Positions 6,986 to 15,747 of a stretch of DNA of 64,000 nucleotides are shown in pieces (positions within the stretch are counted from its first letter, which is position 1; the number at the start of each line of letters is the position of its first letter). The notes below the pieces were generated by a model. It ran no database searches. It was not told the origin of the DNA and saw only the letters and a program-made list of their open reading frames with translations. The position numbers and the translations under genes were made by a program. This DNA is from an uncultured Prevotellaceae bacterium (GTDB lineage Bacteria > Bacteroidota > Bacteroidia > Bacteroidales > Bacteroidaceae), in NCBI GenBank assembly GCA_900318815.1, contig ONMA01000024.1:1-64000 (forward strand), in the 5' to 3' direction.

Positions 6986-9985
6986 TCAATGGCTACTAAT
7001 CAGTCTGTCGATAATCTCATTCATCCCCTGCCTATTAATCTGCCTTTCAAATTTAATAGGAAGTGAGGGATTATCCTTTGAGATTTGTTCAAAGAACAAT
7101 TTCGCACAGTCTATCTTTGCACTTTCCTTGGGGCGCAAATCGGTTTCCTGATTAACGTCTTTTGTTTCAACAACAACATTCATCTGCATAGTGCCATCTT
7201 TCTTCTTGACCACATACATGAAGTCAGGCGAATAGGTTTCATCCGTAATCGTTGGAATACGAATGCTGCTATTGGGAATCTTCCCATATACAATCAACTC
7301 TGCCACATCTATCTTGTCTAAGATATTAGTTCTTTCCAATGGTGAATCGAAGGCAATAGGCTCATAGAGATATTCCGCCAGTGTTTGTGAGTTGTCTGTT
7401 TTCTTGCCAAGTCTGCCCATAACAACTTCATCCCTAACGCTACCATCAGCATTCGTCAGGGCGGTTGTCCTTGTACGATAGTTGGCCTGCTTATAAGAGA
7501 TACATCCACCGAGATGCTTGATTTTCCAATCACGGAATCGCCCGATGAACCGTGACAAAGCCAAGTCATTGATAAGGTTATTCTTGAAACCTGCATGACT
7601 CTTGGCATATTCACAAATGGCTTTATGAAGCATTTCTATGGGTATTGCCGTCACTTTATTCGCCCGTTTCAGAAACTCTTTGTAAGGCATGTCCCTACCA
7701 TATAGCAGATAAGTGATGTTAGCCTCACTCACGACGGTAGCTCCATTTTGATTCACTTGAATTTCTGAACGTTCAGACGAAACAGACATCCTTGAGAAAA
7801 CTCCCTCTTCCAGTATAGACGGAAGGGCTTTCTCAATCTCTTTGTCAATGTCCTTCTGGTAGAACATCAGATATTTCTTGTTAATCTCTTTCCATAAAGC
7901 TTCAATCTTCTGGTAGTTGGGCTTGCGAATCTTTACCATCAGACGATTGCCTTTTGCATTGCGGTCTATGACTCGGTTCAGGTTCAGACTGTCAAGGCTG
8001 AACTCAGGGTATTCATTTTTGAATGCCATGACAGCATCATCCTTGACAATGACATCCGATCCTTTCATGTCAACATAACCTTTTTGTATCAGTTCTGCCA
8101 ACAGCATCATACCATTTCCCATCCCACGCAAGTTGGCAACGCGGTCAAGTTCGTCGCGACGAACGACAATATGCTCAACTGCTTTCTTGGCAATATCACC
8201 ATTAATCTCGCGAACAAGTTTGTCGGCAAAGTCTTTTTCCGTAAAGTCAACGATGTAGTTCAGCATGAAGTCACTACTGCTTGTCCTGTTGCCATATTCG
8301 TCAACGGGCAAGCGCAAGCCACGACCCACTTCCTGCAATTTACTGATTTCGCTTCCACTGGAGCGTAACTTGGCGATGGTAAACACGTTAGGATTATCCC
8401 ATCCTTCTTTCAGCGTCCACTTGGAGAACAGGAAACGGCGTACATTCCAGTTCCCGTTTTCATCCTTGAACGAAAGGAGTTTCTTTTTGTTTCTCAGTAT
8501 ATCATCTACCTCCTCTGCGATAGCCTCATCACTATCATTGTTGTCCTTGGCAAAGTAGCCCGCTCTGCAGCCAGGGATATTTTGCAGGCTTGCATTCAGG
8601 AATTCAGTATATTCTTTGGAGTTGTTCTCGTCTCTCAGTTCTTCTTTTATCTGATGTTCCAACCACTTGTCGAAGATGTCGCGCAGCCAGGCACCATTAC
8701 CCTGTTCGTCGCCCCTGAATGAGACAATATTATCAATGAAAAACAACGCAAGGGTCTTGATTTTACTATCACGATGAAACAAGCTGCGCTCTGTCTCGAA
8801 ATGGCGCTGAATAGCCATTCTGATCATATTCTCCTGATAGGAAGTGGAATAGATGTCGGCCGTGAACTCATCGCCCACATGCTTTGTCTGTCCGTTCGAC
8901 AGTTCCACCTCTGAACTACTGATGCCACTCACCGTGATACCTGAAAGGTGTTCACTCATAATGCCAAGCGATTCATCCTTATGCAGTACGAAACGCTGGC
9001 TCTGGTTCTTCTTGGTAAAGTGCATGGTGACGCTTTCCCGCCCGTCTATGCTGACAATCTTTACCTTCTCGTTTTCAGAGGTCATGGGGTTAAAGTGTTC
9101 TTTAGCAACCCCTTTAATCAAGTTTTGGTTGAAAGCGTCGCACGCTGTCAGGTTATACAGAAGATTCAGATAGTCTTTATGCGTTTCTCTTTTTTTCCCT
9201 TTGCCCTCTGTAACCTGTGGGAATGTAGCACCAAAGCGGATAATACACTGAGGAGCGATCTCACTAAGAATCCTTTTATAGGTCGTATTGCTACGCTCAA
9301 AACGGTGGGGCTCGTCGATAATCACGATAGGACGTGTGGCCTTGATAGCATCCAAAGGACGAACAAAGCCCTGTACAGCTATGTCGTAGTCTTTCTTATC
9401 CAGTAGTTTTCCCTTCTGGAGCAACTGCTGATTAACCACGATGACATAAATCCTATTCTTGTTCTGACATGAGCCATTGACAAAATCACGAACAGATGAA
9501 GGGAAATAGTTGTGCCCTTTTTTCTTTTTCTTCAGGGCCGCTATTTCGCACAGTTCTATCTCAGAACCATAACCCAATGTGTCGCGGAAATGCCTCTGAA
9601 CGTATGGGTCGCTGATAAACTGAACAGCACCCGACTTTACTGGCAGGGAATGGACGATGACGACAAACTTATTAAAGCCATACTGCTTGTGGAGTTCATA
9701 GATGGAGTGGGTATAGACGTATGTCTTGCCCGTTCCCGTTTCCATCTTGATGTCTAAGTTCAGTACGCCATTCTCTGCCCTTACTACCTTGCGGTTGTAA
9801 GGCTTCATGTCTTCTGTCCATAGCACGCGACGCAGGGCATATTCCGTGGCGACGTCCTTGTGGTCAATCTTCGGATTCTCGAAGGGCTTCAGTGGTGCCA
9901 CTAAATGCGTCTTCTCCAGAACGCTGGCCAGACGGTCAACGGGTATTTGCTGATGGGGCAGTCCTGCTTCAAGTATGATATCCAT
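6986..9985 (-). CDS. res: Type III restriction endonuclease, Res subunit
   Basis: This is the helicase/nuclease subunit of a type III restriction-modification system. It couples ATP-driven movement along DNA to cleavage and needs the Mod subunit for site recognition. The 999-residue protein has a Walker A motif METGTGKT (81-88), a DEAD-type motif II DEPH (224-227), a later helicase half with the motif VGRGLRLP (QEVGRGLRLPVDE), and a C-terminal PD-(D/E)XK nuclease (SPDF from 919, ETK at 940-942). All key residues are present, so it looks intact. It starts 3 bases after the mod stop, so the two are translated as a pair. Confidence 0.93.
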   Translation of the reverse strand: MDIILEAGLPHQQIPVDRLASVLEKTHLVAPLKPFENPKIDHKDVATEYALRRVLWTEDMKPYNRKVVRAENGVLNLDIKMETGTGKTYVYTHSIYELHKQYGFNKFVVIVHSLPVKSGAVQFISDPYVQRHFRDTLGYGSEIELCEIAALKKKKKGHNYFPSSVRDFVNGSCQNKNRIYVIVVNQQLLQKGKLLDKKDYDIAVQGFVRPLDAIKATRPIVIIDEPHRFERSNTTYKRILSEIAPQCIIRFGATFPQVTEGKGKKRETHKDYLNLLYNLTACDAFNQNLIKGVAKEHFNPMTSENEKVKIVSIDGRESVTMHFTKKNQSQRFVLHKDESLGIMSEHLSGITVSGISSSEVELSNGQTKHVGDEFTADIYSTSYQENMIRMAIQRHFETERSLFHRDSKIKTLALFFIDNIVSFRGDEQGNGAWLRDIFDKWLEHQIKEELRDENNSKEYTEFLNASLQNIPGCRAGYFAKDNNDSDEAIAEEVDDILRNKKKLLSFKDENGNWNVRRFLFSKWTLKEGWDNPNVFTIAKLRSSGSEISKLQEVGRGLRLPVDEYGNRTSSSDFMLNYIVDFTEKDFADKLVREINGDIAKKAVEHIVVRRDELDRVANLRGMGNGMMLLAELIQKGYVDMKGSDVIVKDDAVMAFKNEYPEFSLDSLNLNRVIDRNAKGNRLMVKIRKPNYQKIEALWKEINKKYLMFYQKDIDKEIEKALPSILEEGVFSRMSVSSERSEIQVNQNGATVVSEANITYLLYGRDMPYKEFLKRANKVTAIPIEMLHKAICEYAKSHAGFKNNLINDLALSRFIGRFRDWKIKHLGGCISYKQANYRTRTTALTNADGSVRDEVVMGRLGKKTDNSQTLAEYLYEPIAFDSPLERTNILDKIDVAELIVYGKIPNSSIRIPTITDETYSPDFMYVVKKKDGTMQMNVVVETKDVNQETDLRPKESAKIDCAKLFFEQISKDNPSLPIKFERQINRQGMNEIIDRLISSH

Positions 9986-9988
9986 GTC

Positions 9989-11875
9989 TTAATATCTGAT
10001 GTCAATGTTAATCTTAATCTGCTTCTCGCCTTCATTCAGCAATGGCAGGTTTTTCTTCAATGCATCGGTAGCGCCGAAATTAAAGCTATAGCCGAAAAGC
10101 ACCACATAATGGGGCCCCCAATCTGTTTGTTCACCATATTTATCTACTAACGCTGTGATAGCTTCATCACTCATGCCTTCGTCTGTCAGATAGAGGTGGT
10201 CGCCACATTGATAGGCGGTATAGTCTGCCAATGGCACAGGCTCCACTTTGGCATTCATACCATAGCCATCATTCACTTTCCAGGTTTCCAGCACCGTCTC
10301 ACGTCCGAACTCTTCCAATAGGTTATTGGCAAAGCCAGACACTCGTGGGTCGAAGGCTTCTAACTTATCCAACACATCGTCTGAAACGTCTCTTAATGTA
10401 TAATGTTTAAAGCCCAAGTCACCTGCAAACAAAGGATTCTCTTCGCGAATCTTCGCAGCAGCACGGCGTATGCGCTCCTGACCTATCTCGTCGATAGTGC
10501 GATAGCCTGCCTTATAAGCCTCGCTTTCCTCTTTAAATGGCTCTTGCCATTGTACCAATATATATTTTATATCTGATGCTGTGTTTAGATTAGTTTCCAT
10601 TACGGCTTGTGCGGTCGTGCCTGAACCTGAGAAGAAATCCATAACAAAAATCTCGCTTTCTGTACAAGGACTTATTCCTTGACAAACTATTTGCCGTATA
10701 TAATCCACAGGCTTAGGGAAATCAAAATAATCATTGCCATCAAATAGCTCGGTCAACTCACGAGTACCTTGGGAACTGTAGACTGTATCAAAGATGCTAC
10801 TAAAACCTGTGTACTCGCTTTGAAGATCTTTTGCGAATTTTTTACGTCTTGGTCTTCCTGTTTCTTCTTTAGGCCAGAGTACTTCTTTGTTGGCAATAAG
10901 TTCTGCCATACGATTCCTATCATATCGCCAACCTGTAGGTGGACAGGCGTACACAATGCCTGTTTCTGGATTTTCCAACTGATAATGCAAATTGGGGCGT
11001 TGTGATTCTGTAGCTAATCCTACCATGTTGTCACTCATCCAATCTCCCCGAGGGTCATTGTCTGGATTAGAGTACTTTGTCATATCGGAAAGCTTGCCTC
11101 TTATTCTGCTATTTTCTGTCCTTCCATAGCATAACAGATAATCATGATCCATAGAAGCTCCATTCTTAGTGCGGCTGTCTGGTTGTTGTCTTTTCTTCCA
11201 TATAAATGAAGAAATCAAATTCTCCTCACCAAAAACATAGTCGCAAAGCAGTTTCAGATTAGCCTGTTCATTATCGTCGATGGAGATAAAGATAACACCA
11301 TCCTTGCTCAGCAAGTCGCGTGCCAACTGCAAACGTGGCGACATAAACATCAACCATGCAGAATGTGTGCTGCTGCCTCTTGAAGCCAAGTCAAGGATTC
11401 GCCTGGCTTCGTCTTCGTCGATACTCAGTTTCTTTTCCAGTTCCTCTGGCGTAAAACGGAACTTGTCGTTATAGACAAACCCATCAGAGCCAGTATTATA
11501 AGGCGGATCAATATAGATGCACTTCACCTTGCCAGCATACGACTTCAACAAGTGTTTCAGCGCATCCAGATTGTCACCACTGATATAGATGTTCTCACTA
11601 TCCTTGTTCTCAGGCTTGCTATTATGTTCCAAATCCGGCTCTATCACCGTTGTCGTATCAATGGAGGCAACCAGGTTTGCATAGTCCTTGCCTAAGAAGT
11701 CGAGAGAATAGCCCTCATTACTGATGTCCACCTCGTCCTTCATCATCTCCTTGAACCTTTCAATGTCAAAGGTTCCTTCTTTGGTAAAACACCCTGCAAA
11801 ATACTCCTTCAAAGCCGCCATCTTCTTCGAGTTCGGCTTCACTTCCGCATTTTTATCAATAATATCCTTTATCAT
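9989..11875 (-). CDS. mod: Type III DNA adenine methyltransferase, Mod subunit
   Basis: Mod recognises the target sequence and methylates adenine, protecting host DNA and guiding Res. The 628-residue protein has the catalytic motif DPPY (123-126) before the AdoMet-binding motif DFFSGSGT (413-420), the beta-class order. The long middle part (about 220-400) is where the target recognition domain should lie, so the recognised site cannot be read by eye. I saw no simple-sequence repeat in the frame that would suggest phase variation. It is the first gene of the mod-res pair; its promoter is at 11919-11926 and it is divergent from cobU. Confidence 0.93.
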   Translation of the reverse strand: MIKDIIDKNAEVKPNSKKMAALKEYFAGCFTKEGTFDIERFKEMMKDEVDISNEGYSLDFLGKDYANLVASIDTTTVIEPDLEHNSKPENKDSENIYISGDNLDALKHLLKSYAGKVKCIYIDPPYNTGSDGFVYNDKFRFTPEELEKKLSIDEDEARRILDLASRGSSTHSAWLMFMSPRLQLARDLLSKDGVIFISIDDNEQANLKLLCDYVFGEENLISSFIWKKRQQPDSRTKNGASMDHDYLLCYGRTENSRIRGKLSDMTKYSNPDNDPRGDWMSDNMVGLATESQRPNLHYQLENPETGIVYACPPTGWRYDRNRMAELIANKEVLWPKEETGRPRRKKFAKDLQSEYTGFSSIFDTVYSSQGTRELTELFDGNDYFDFPKPVDYIRQIVCQGISPCTESEIFVMDFFSGSGTTAQAVMETNLNTASDIKYILVQWQEPFKEESEAYKAGYRTIDEIGQERIRRAAAKIREENPLFAGDLGFKHYTLRDVSDDVLDKLEAFDPRVSGFANNLLEEFGRETVLETWKVNDGYGMNAKVEPVPLADYTAYQCGDHLYLTDEGMSDEAITALVDKYGEQTDWGPHYVVLFGYSFNFGATDALKKNLPLLNEGEKQIKINIDIRY

Positions 11876-11918
11876 AATGATTATTCATTAATATCGGTCT
11901 TCACTCATACGTGAGTGC

Positions 11919-11926
11919 AAAGATAC
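11919..11926 (-). promoter_or_regulatory. Promoter -7 element for mod-res
   Basis: Read on the minus strand this is TATCTTTG, matching TAnnTTTG, with the mod ATG about 44 bases downstream. The TTTG -33 element is not obvious. Confidence 0.55.
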
Positions 11927-11979
11927 AACTATTTTTTGAATATCGAAGAGATTGAAAGAAAAGAAAAAATAATATTTCT

Positions 11980-12010
11980 TTTGCTTTTCTCTCGTTTTTC
12001 CGTAACTTTG
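11980..12010 (+). promoter_or_regulatory. Promoter for cobUTS, close to the start codon
   Basis: TTTG (11980-11983), 19 bases, then TAACTTTG (12003-12010): a full Bacteroidota promoter. Only 8 bases separate the -7 box from the cobU ATG at 12019, so the transcript should have almost no leader. Confidence 0.7.
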
Positions 12011-12018
12011 CAACCGCT

Positions 12019-12525
12019 ATGAAGAAAATAATACTGATAACAGGGGGCGAGCGGTCGGGCAAAAGCGAACAGGCCGAGAAGCTGGCACTCAGCCTGTGCA
12101 GGCAGCCCGTCTATATGGCCACGGCACACGTCTGGGACGATGAGTTCCGCCGCCGGGTGGAGCTGCACCAGCAGCGGCGCGGCCCCGAATGGACCAACAT
12201 CGAGGAGGAACAGCAGCTGAGCCGACATCAGCTTGCAGGGCGGGTGATACTCATTGACTGCATCACGCTCTGGCTCACCAATTTCTTTTTCCAGCTGAAA
12301 AGCCCCGAAAAGGCCTTAGCTGCGGCCAAGGCCGAGTTCGACGAGTTCACCAAGCAGGACGCGACCTTCATCTTCGTGACCAACGAGATAGGCTGTGGCG
12401 GCGTGAGCACCGACCCCGTGCAACGGCAGTTCACCGACCTGCAAGGCTGGATGAACCAGTACGTGGCCGCCCGGGCCGACGAGGTGATACTCATGGTGAG
12501 CGGCATCCCCCTGAAGATAAAATAA
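12019..12525 (+). CDS. cobU: Bifunctional adenosylcobinamide kinase / cobinamide-phosphate guanylyltransferase
   Basis: CobU phosphorylates adenosylcobinamide and then adds GMP, activating it for lower-ligand attachment. The 168-residue protein opens with a P-loop, ITGGERSGKS (residues 7-16), and has the conserved FVTNEIGCGGVSTD stretch after the middle, which marks the family. Its length is slightly short of the usual 170-185 but complete. It starts the cobU-cobT-cobS run, with cobT 15 bases downstream. There is no room for a B12 riboswitch before it. With no corrin-ring genes in view, I infer a role in corrinoid salvage or remodelling. Confidence 0.95.
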   Translation: MKKIILITGGERSGKSEQAEKLALSLCRQPVYMATAHVWDDEFRRRVELHQQRRGPEWTNIEEEQQLSRHQLAGRVILIDCITLWLTNFFFQLKSPEKALAAAKAEFDEFTKQDATFIFVTNEIGCGGVSTDPVQRQFTDLQGWMNQYVAARADEVILMVSGIPLKIK

Positions 12526-12540
12526 TCTAGAGTCATTAGA

Positions 12541-13584
12541 ATGATGAGAACATTCCACATTGAACGGCCCGACCAGAACAGGCGGACGGCCATACAAGAA
12601 AAGATTGACAACCTGAACAAGCCGAAAGGCTCGTTGGGCATGCTCGAAGAGATAGCCATGCAGATATGCCTCATCCAGCAAACGCTCTCGCCCACCCTTT
12701 CCCATCCCTGCCATCTGCTGCTTGGCGGCGACCACGGCATTGAGCGCGAAGGCGTGAGCGTGAGTCCTCGCGACGTCACGTGGCAACAGATGATCAACTT
12801 CACCCACGGCGGCGGCGGTGTCAACATGTTCTGCCGCCAGCACGGTTTCCACCTGCGCATCGTCGATGTGGGCGTAGACTACGACCTGTCCCGAGTGCCC
12901 GGCATCATCGACAGGAAGATAGCCCGTGGCACCCGCAACTTCCTCCACGAACCCGCCATGACCGACGAGCAGTTCAACCGCGCCTTATCCGTGGGCATCG
13001 ACTTGGTCGATGACTGCCACGCCGAGGGCTGCAACATCCTGAGCATTGGCGAGATGGGCATTGCCAACACGTCGCCCTCCAGCATCTGGATGAGCCTCTT
13101 CTGCCACCTCCCCCTCGACGAGTGCATCGGTGCCGGTGCCGGCCTGAATGATGCGGGCATCCAGCATAAGCGGGCAGTATTGCAACAAGCGGTAGAGAAA
13201 GCCCATACGGTTACCGGAAATGCTTTAGCTTGCATCCAATACTTCGGTGGCTTCGAGATGGTGGCGGCCATCGGGGCCATGCTCCGTGCTGCCGAGCTGC
13301 GCATGATTATCCTGGTCGACGGATTCATCATGACGGCCTGCGCATTAGCCGCCATACAACTTGAGCCTGCTGTACGGGACTACATGATCTTTACCCATTA
13401 CGGCGACGAGAGCGGCCACCGACGCATGCTCGACAGCCTCGGAGTACATCCCCTGCTCTCACTCGGACTGCGCTTGGGCGAAGGAACCGGGGCCCTCTGC
13501 GCCTACCCCATCGTTGACTCTGCCGTGCGCATGATCAACGAGATGAACAACTTCCAGAACGCCAACATCACCAAATACTTCTAA
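12541..13584 (+). CDS. cobT: Nicotinate-nucleotide--dimethylbenzimidazole phosphoribosyltransferase
   Basis: CobT makes the alpha-ribazole phosphate that becomes the lower ligand of cobalamin. The 347-residue length fits the family. The catalytic-Glu motif RLGEGTGA is present near the C-terminus, as are the early LNKPKGSLGMLE and the GEMGI motif. The latter reads GEMGIANTS rather than the commoner GIGNTT, a mild variation. It lies between cobU and cobS, 15 bases after the first and 10 bases before the second, in one transcript. Confidence 0.95.
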   Translation: MMRTFHIERPDQNRRTAIQEKIDNLNKPKGSLGMLEEIAMQICLIQQTLSPTLSHPCHLLLGGDHGIEREGVSVSPRDVTWQQMINFTHGGGGVNMFCRQHGFHLRIVDVGVDYDLSRVPGIIDRKIARGTRNFLHEPAMTDEQFNRALSVGIDLVDDCHAEGCNILSIGEMGIANTSPSSIWMSLFCHLPLDECIGAGAGLNDAGIQHKRAVLQQAVEKAHTVTGNALACIQYFGGFEMVAAIGAMLRAAELRMIILVDGFIMTACALAAIQLEPAVRDYMIFTHYGDESGHRRMLDSLGVHPLLSLGLRLGEGTGALCAYPIVDSAVRMINEMNNFQNANITKYF

Positions 13585-13594
13585 AGTAAGGACT

Positions 13595-14377
13595 ATGGAC
13601 ATTCAACAGAAATGGTACGACCGCCCCTGGGCAGCCTTCATCTTCTTCACCCGTCTGCCCTTCTGGCGACTCCATGAGCCGCCCCGCGAGTGTTATCAAT
13701 CGGTGGTGGAATACTGGCCGCTGACGGGCTGGCTGACGGGAGCCGTTATGGGATGCGTGCTCTACTTCGGCACCTACCTGCTGCCCTATCCCGCCGTGGT
13801 CATCGCGGCTATTGCCGTCCGCATGCTGCTCACTGGGGCTCTGCACGAGGACGGGCTGGCCGACTTCTTCGACGGCTTCGGTGGAGGCGGCACCGACCGT
13901 CAGCGCATCCTCAGCATTATGAAGGACTCGCACATCGGCACCTACGGTGTGCTGGCCCTCGTACTCTACGTGGCGCTGCTCTTTACCGCGCTGCATGCGC
14001 TCCCTCCGCTCGATGCCGCCCTTACCGTTGCAGCCATCGACCCCTTCGCCAAGATGTTGGCAGGGCAGATTATCATGATGATGCCCTACGCCCGGACTGA
14101 AGCGGAAGCCAAGAACAAGACCGTCTACCGTCGTATGGACACCCGCGCCGGCATTCTCTTAGCCATACAGGGCCTGCTCCCCTTGACACTTTACTGCTGG
14201 TATCTGAGAGACCTCATCGACTGGAGCCTGCTCGTCGTCTTCCCCAGCCTCACCATGTACTTCCTGTACCGACTCATCTGGGCCCGTCTTCGCGGCTATA
14301 CTGGCGACTGCTGCGGCGCCCTCTGCCTGCTCACGGAATTAGTTGCCCTGCTCACCGCATGCTACTATCTCACTTGA
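13595..14377 (+). CDS. cobS: Adenosylcobinamide-GDP ribazoletransferase (cobalamin synthase)
   Basis: CobS joins GDP-cobinamide with alpha-ribazole (phosphate) in the inner membrane, the last assembly step. The 260-residue protein has several hydrophobic helices and the conserved acidic motif DGLADFFDGFGGG (about residues 88-100). It completes the cobUTS set; no cobC phosphatase gene is next to it. A large palindrome (14418-14523) begins 40 bases after its stop and may end the transcript. Confidence 0.94.
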   Translation: MDIQQKWYDRPWAAFIFFTRLPFWRLHEPPRECYQSVVEYWPLTGWLTGAVMGCVLYFGTYLLPYPAVVIAAIAVRMLLTGALHEDGLADFFDGFGGGGTDRQRILSIMKDSHIGTYGVLALVLYVALLFTALHALPPLDAALTVAAIDPFAKMLAGQIIMMMPYARTEAEAKNKTVYRRMDTRAGILLAIQGLLPLTLYCWYLRDLIDWSLLVVFPSLTMYFLYRLIWARLRGYTGDCCGALCLLTELVALLTACYYLT

Positions 14378-14417
14378 GCTGCCCCATCCGTTGATAGCCA
14401 CCCCCTTTCCAACAACC

Positions 14418-14523
14418 TGCAAATGCCGTTCTTTCTCTTTGCCGACGTAGGTCGGTAGAGTTACCGACGATGGTCAGCTGATTTGCTGACCTACGTCGGC
14501 AAAGAGAAAGAACGGCATTTGCA
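14418..14523. repeat. Perfect 36-bp inverted repeat able to form a three-way junction
   Basis: Positions 14418-14453 and 14488-14523 are exact reverse complements. Between them are two smaller hairpins: GTCGGTA/TACCGAC (14451-14468) and GGTCAGC/GCTGACC (14472-14491). A single strand could thus fold into a long stem with two branches. There is no U-run, so it is not a classic terminator. It may be a miniature mobile element or a recombination or replication substrate; its function is unknown. Confidence 0.85.
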
Positions 14524-14598
14524 ACGAGCATCAACGGCACTTTCACCGAGGAAGAAGCATCTTTTGCAATGGAATCCGACATTTTTCGCCATCCATTC

Positions 14599-14629
14599 TT
14601 TGCCGCTCGGGATTTTATTCGTAACTTTG
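14599..14629 (+). promoter_or_regulatory. Promoter for the acyltransferase gene
   Basis: TTTG (14599-14602), 19 bases, TAACTTTG (14622-14629), with the ATG at 14652. The spacing fits the Bacteroidota consensus exactly. Confidence 0.75.
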
Positions 14630-14651
14630 CACGAGTTTTATATCAAGTAAC

Positions 14652-15623
14652 ATGCAAAAAATAAAATGGTGCGATTTCGGAGGTACGAAGGTACGAGGGT
14701 ACGGAGGTACGAGGATTGAGGAACTTGATTTTCTGAAAGGCGTTTTCATCATACTGATGATTACCTTTCATCTGGTGTATATCGGCGACTCATACCCGTA
14801 TGCCAAACAGATTGTCTACACTTTCCACATGCCGGGTTTCCTGATTATATCCGGCTACCTGATGAACCTCGATAAGCCCTGGAAAAAGTTCTTTAAGACC
14901 ATACTCGGCTATGTCATACCCTATTTTATCATGGAGAGCGGATATATTGCGATGGCCTCTCAGCTGCCTATACGCGAACATATCGACGAGTTGACCGTTG
15001 GTGTGTTTGCAGATACGCTACTGCTCCATCCGATTGGCCCGTATTGGTATTTGCAAACCCTGATTTATTGCGGAATAGCATCAATGGCAGTGACCCGCTT
15101 GGTGCCCATGAAGGCCTATTCGCAGATACTCCTTCTTGGGATTGTCTTTTATCTGTTATCCGACGTGCTTGGCATCATGTCGTTTGCCTGTTCATTATAC
15201 TTCCTGGCAGGAGCGGCTTTGCGACGCAGCGGCCTATCCTTTACAGAAGTCTTTCAGCCGTCGGTCGTTGCCATTCTTGCCTTTGCATTATTAGTCATCC
15301 ATCCGCAAAACCTGCTGATGGAACAGGCGGGCGGTGTGCTGATAGTTTATATGGCTATCGTAGGTTTCCTTTTTGCCTATTCCCATATAGGTCAAAAAGG
15401 CCGTTTGCTATTGTTGTACTTAGGCAGGAACACGATGCCATTGTTCCTGTTCTCTCCTATCTTTACATTCCTGTGCAAGCCCTTAGTGCCAGTCCTGCAA
15501 TTTGAGCCGACAGGACTGCTGTTTCTATTAGTCTCCCTTGTAATATGTATCGTCGGAAGCCTTCTCATCGAATCAGCCATGAAGCGGACAGGCTTGTCTC
15601 GGTACTTCTATTACAAATGGTAG
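14652..15623 (+). CDS. Acyltransferase family 3 membrane protein with a repeat-encoded N-terminus
   Basis: This 323-residue, roughly ten-helix protein belongs to the acyltransferase-3 family (O-acetylation of surface sugars and similar). The family opening RIEELDFLKGVFIILMITFHL is clear, with the typical His late in the first helix, and LYLGRNTMPLFLFSP near the end. The family-like part starts only at residue about 21. The first 20 residues (including GGTKVRGYGGT) are encoded by a dispersed repeat (14678-14715). No other ATG exists before the second helix, so translation probably includes the repeat. The gene has its own promoter and stands alone, so its acceptor cannot be inferred. Confidence 0.82.
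   Translation: MQKIKWCDFGGTKVRGYGGTRIEELDFLKGVFIILMITFHLVYIGDSYPYAKQIVYTFHMPGFLIISGYLMNLDKPWKKFFKTILGYVIPYFIMESGYIAMASQLPIREHIDELTVGVFADTLLLHPIGPYWYLQTLIYCGIASMAVTRLVPMKAYSQILLLGIVFYLLSDVLGIMSFACSLYFLAGAALRRSGLSFTEVFQPSVVAILAFALLVIHPQNLLMEQAGGVLIVYMAIVGFLFAYSHIGQKGRLLLLYLGRNTMPLFLFSPIFTFLCKPLVPVLQFEPTGLLFLLVSLVICIVGSLLIESAMKRTGLSRYFYYKW
14678..14715 (+). repeat. GGTACGAG-type tandem repeat arm inside the acyltransferase N-terminus
   Basis: CGGAGGTACGAAGGTACGAG followed by GGTACGGAGGTACGAGGA. The same arm forms the flanks of the palindromic elements at 15629-15732 and 46024-46142. Here it is translated in frame. Confidence 0.85.
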
Positions 15624-15628
15624 GGGGG

Positions 15629-15732
15629 GACGGAGGTACGAGGGTACGGAGGTACGAGAATAGTTTGTACGTCCAATTTTCCGCGAAAAGTCTATCCTCG
15701 TACCTCCGTACCTCCGTACCCTCGCACCCCCG
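15629..15732. repeat. Palindromic element with GGTACGAG arms (copy 1)
   Basis: The left arm (15631-15657) and right arm (15698-15732) are inverted tandem repeats of GGAGGTACGAGGGTAC type. The middle (about 15656-15700, AATAGTTTGTACGTCC...) is unique. The copy at 46024-46142 has the same middle in the opposite orientation with about 41 of 45 bases matching. It fills the space between the convergent acyltransferase and thioredoxin-like genes. Confidence 0.85.
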
Positions 15733-15747
15733 AAGCCTCGAAAAATA

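Noticed and set aside
11930..12018. Cobalamin riboswitch before cobU
   Set aside because: No B12 box is visible, and the promoter lies only 8 bases before the start codon.
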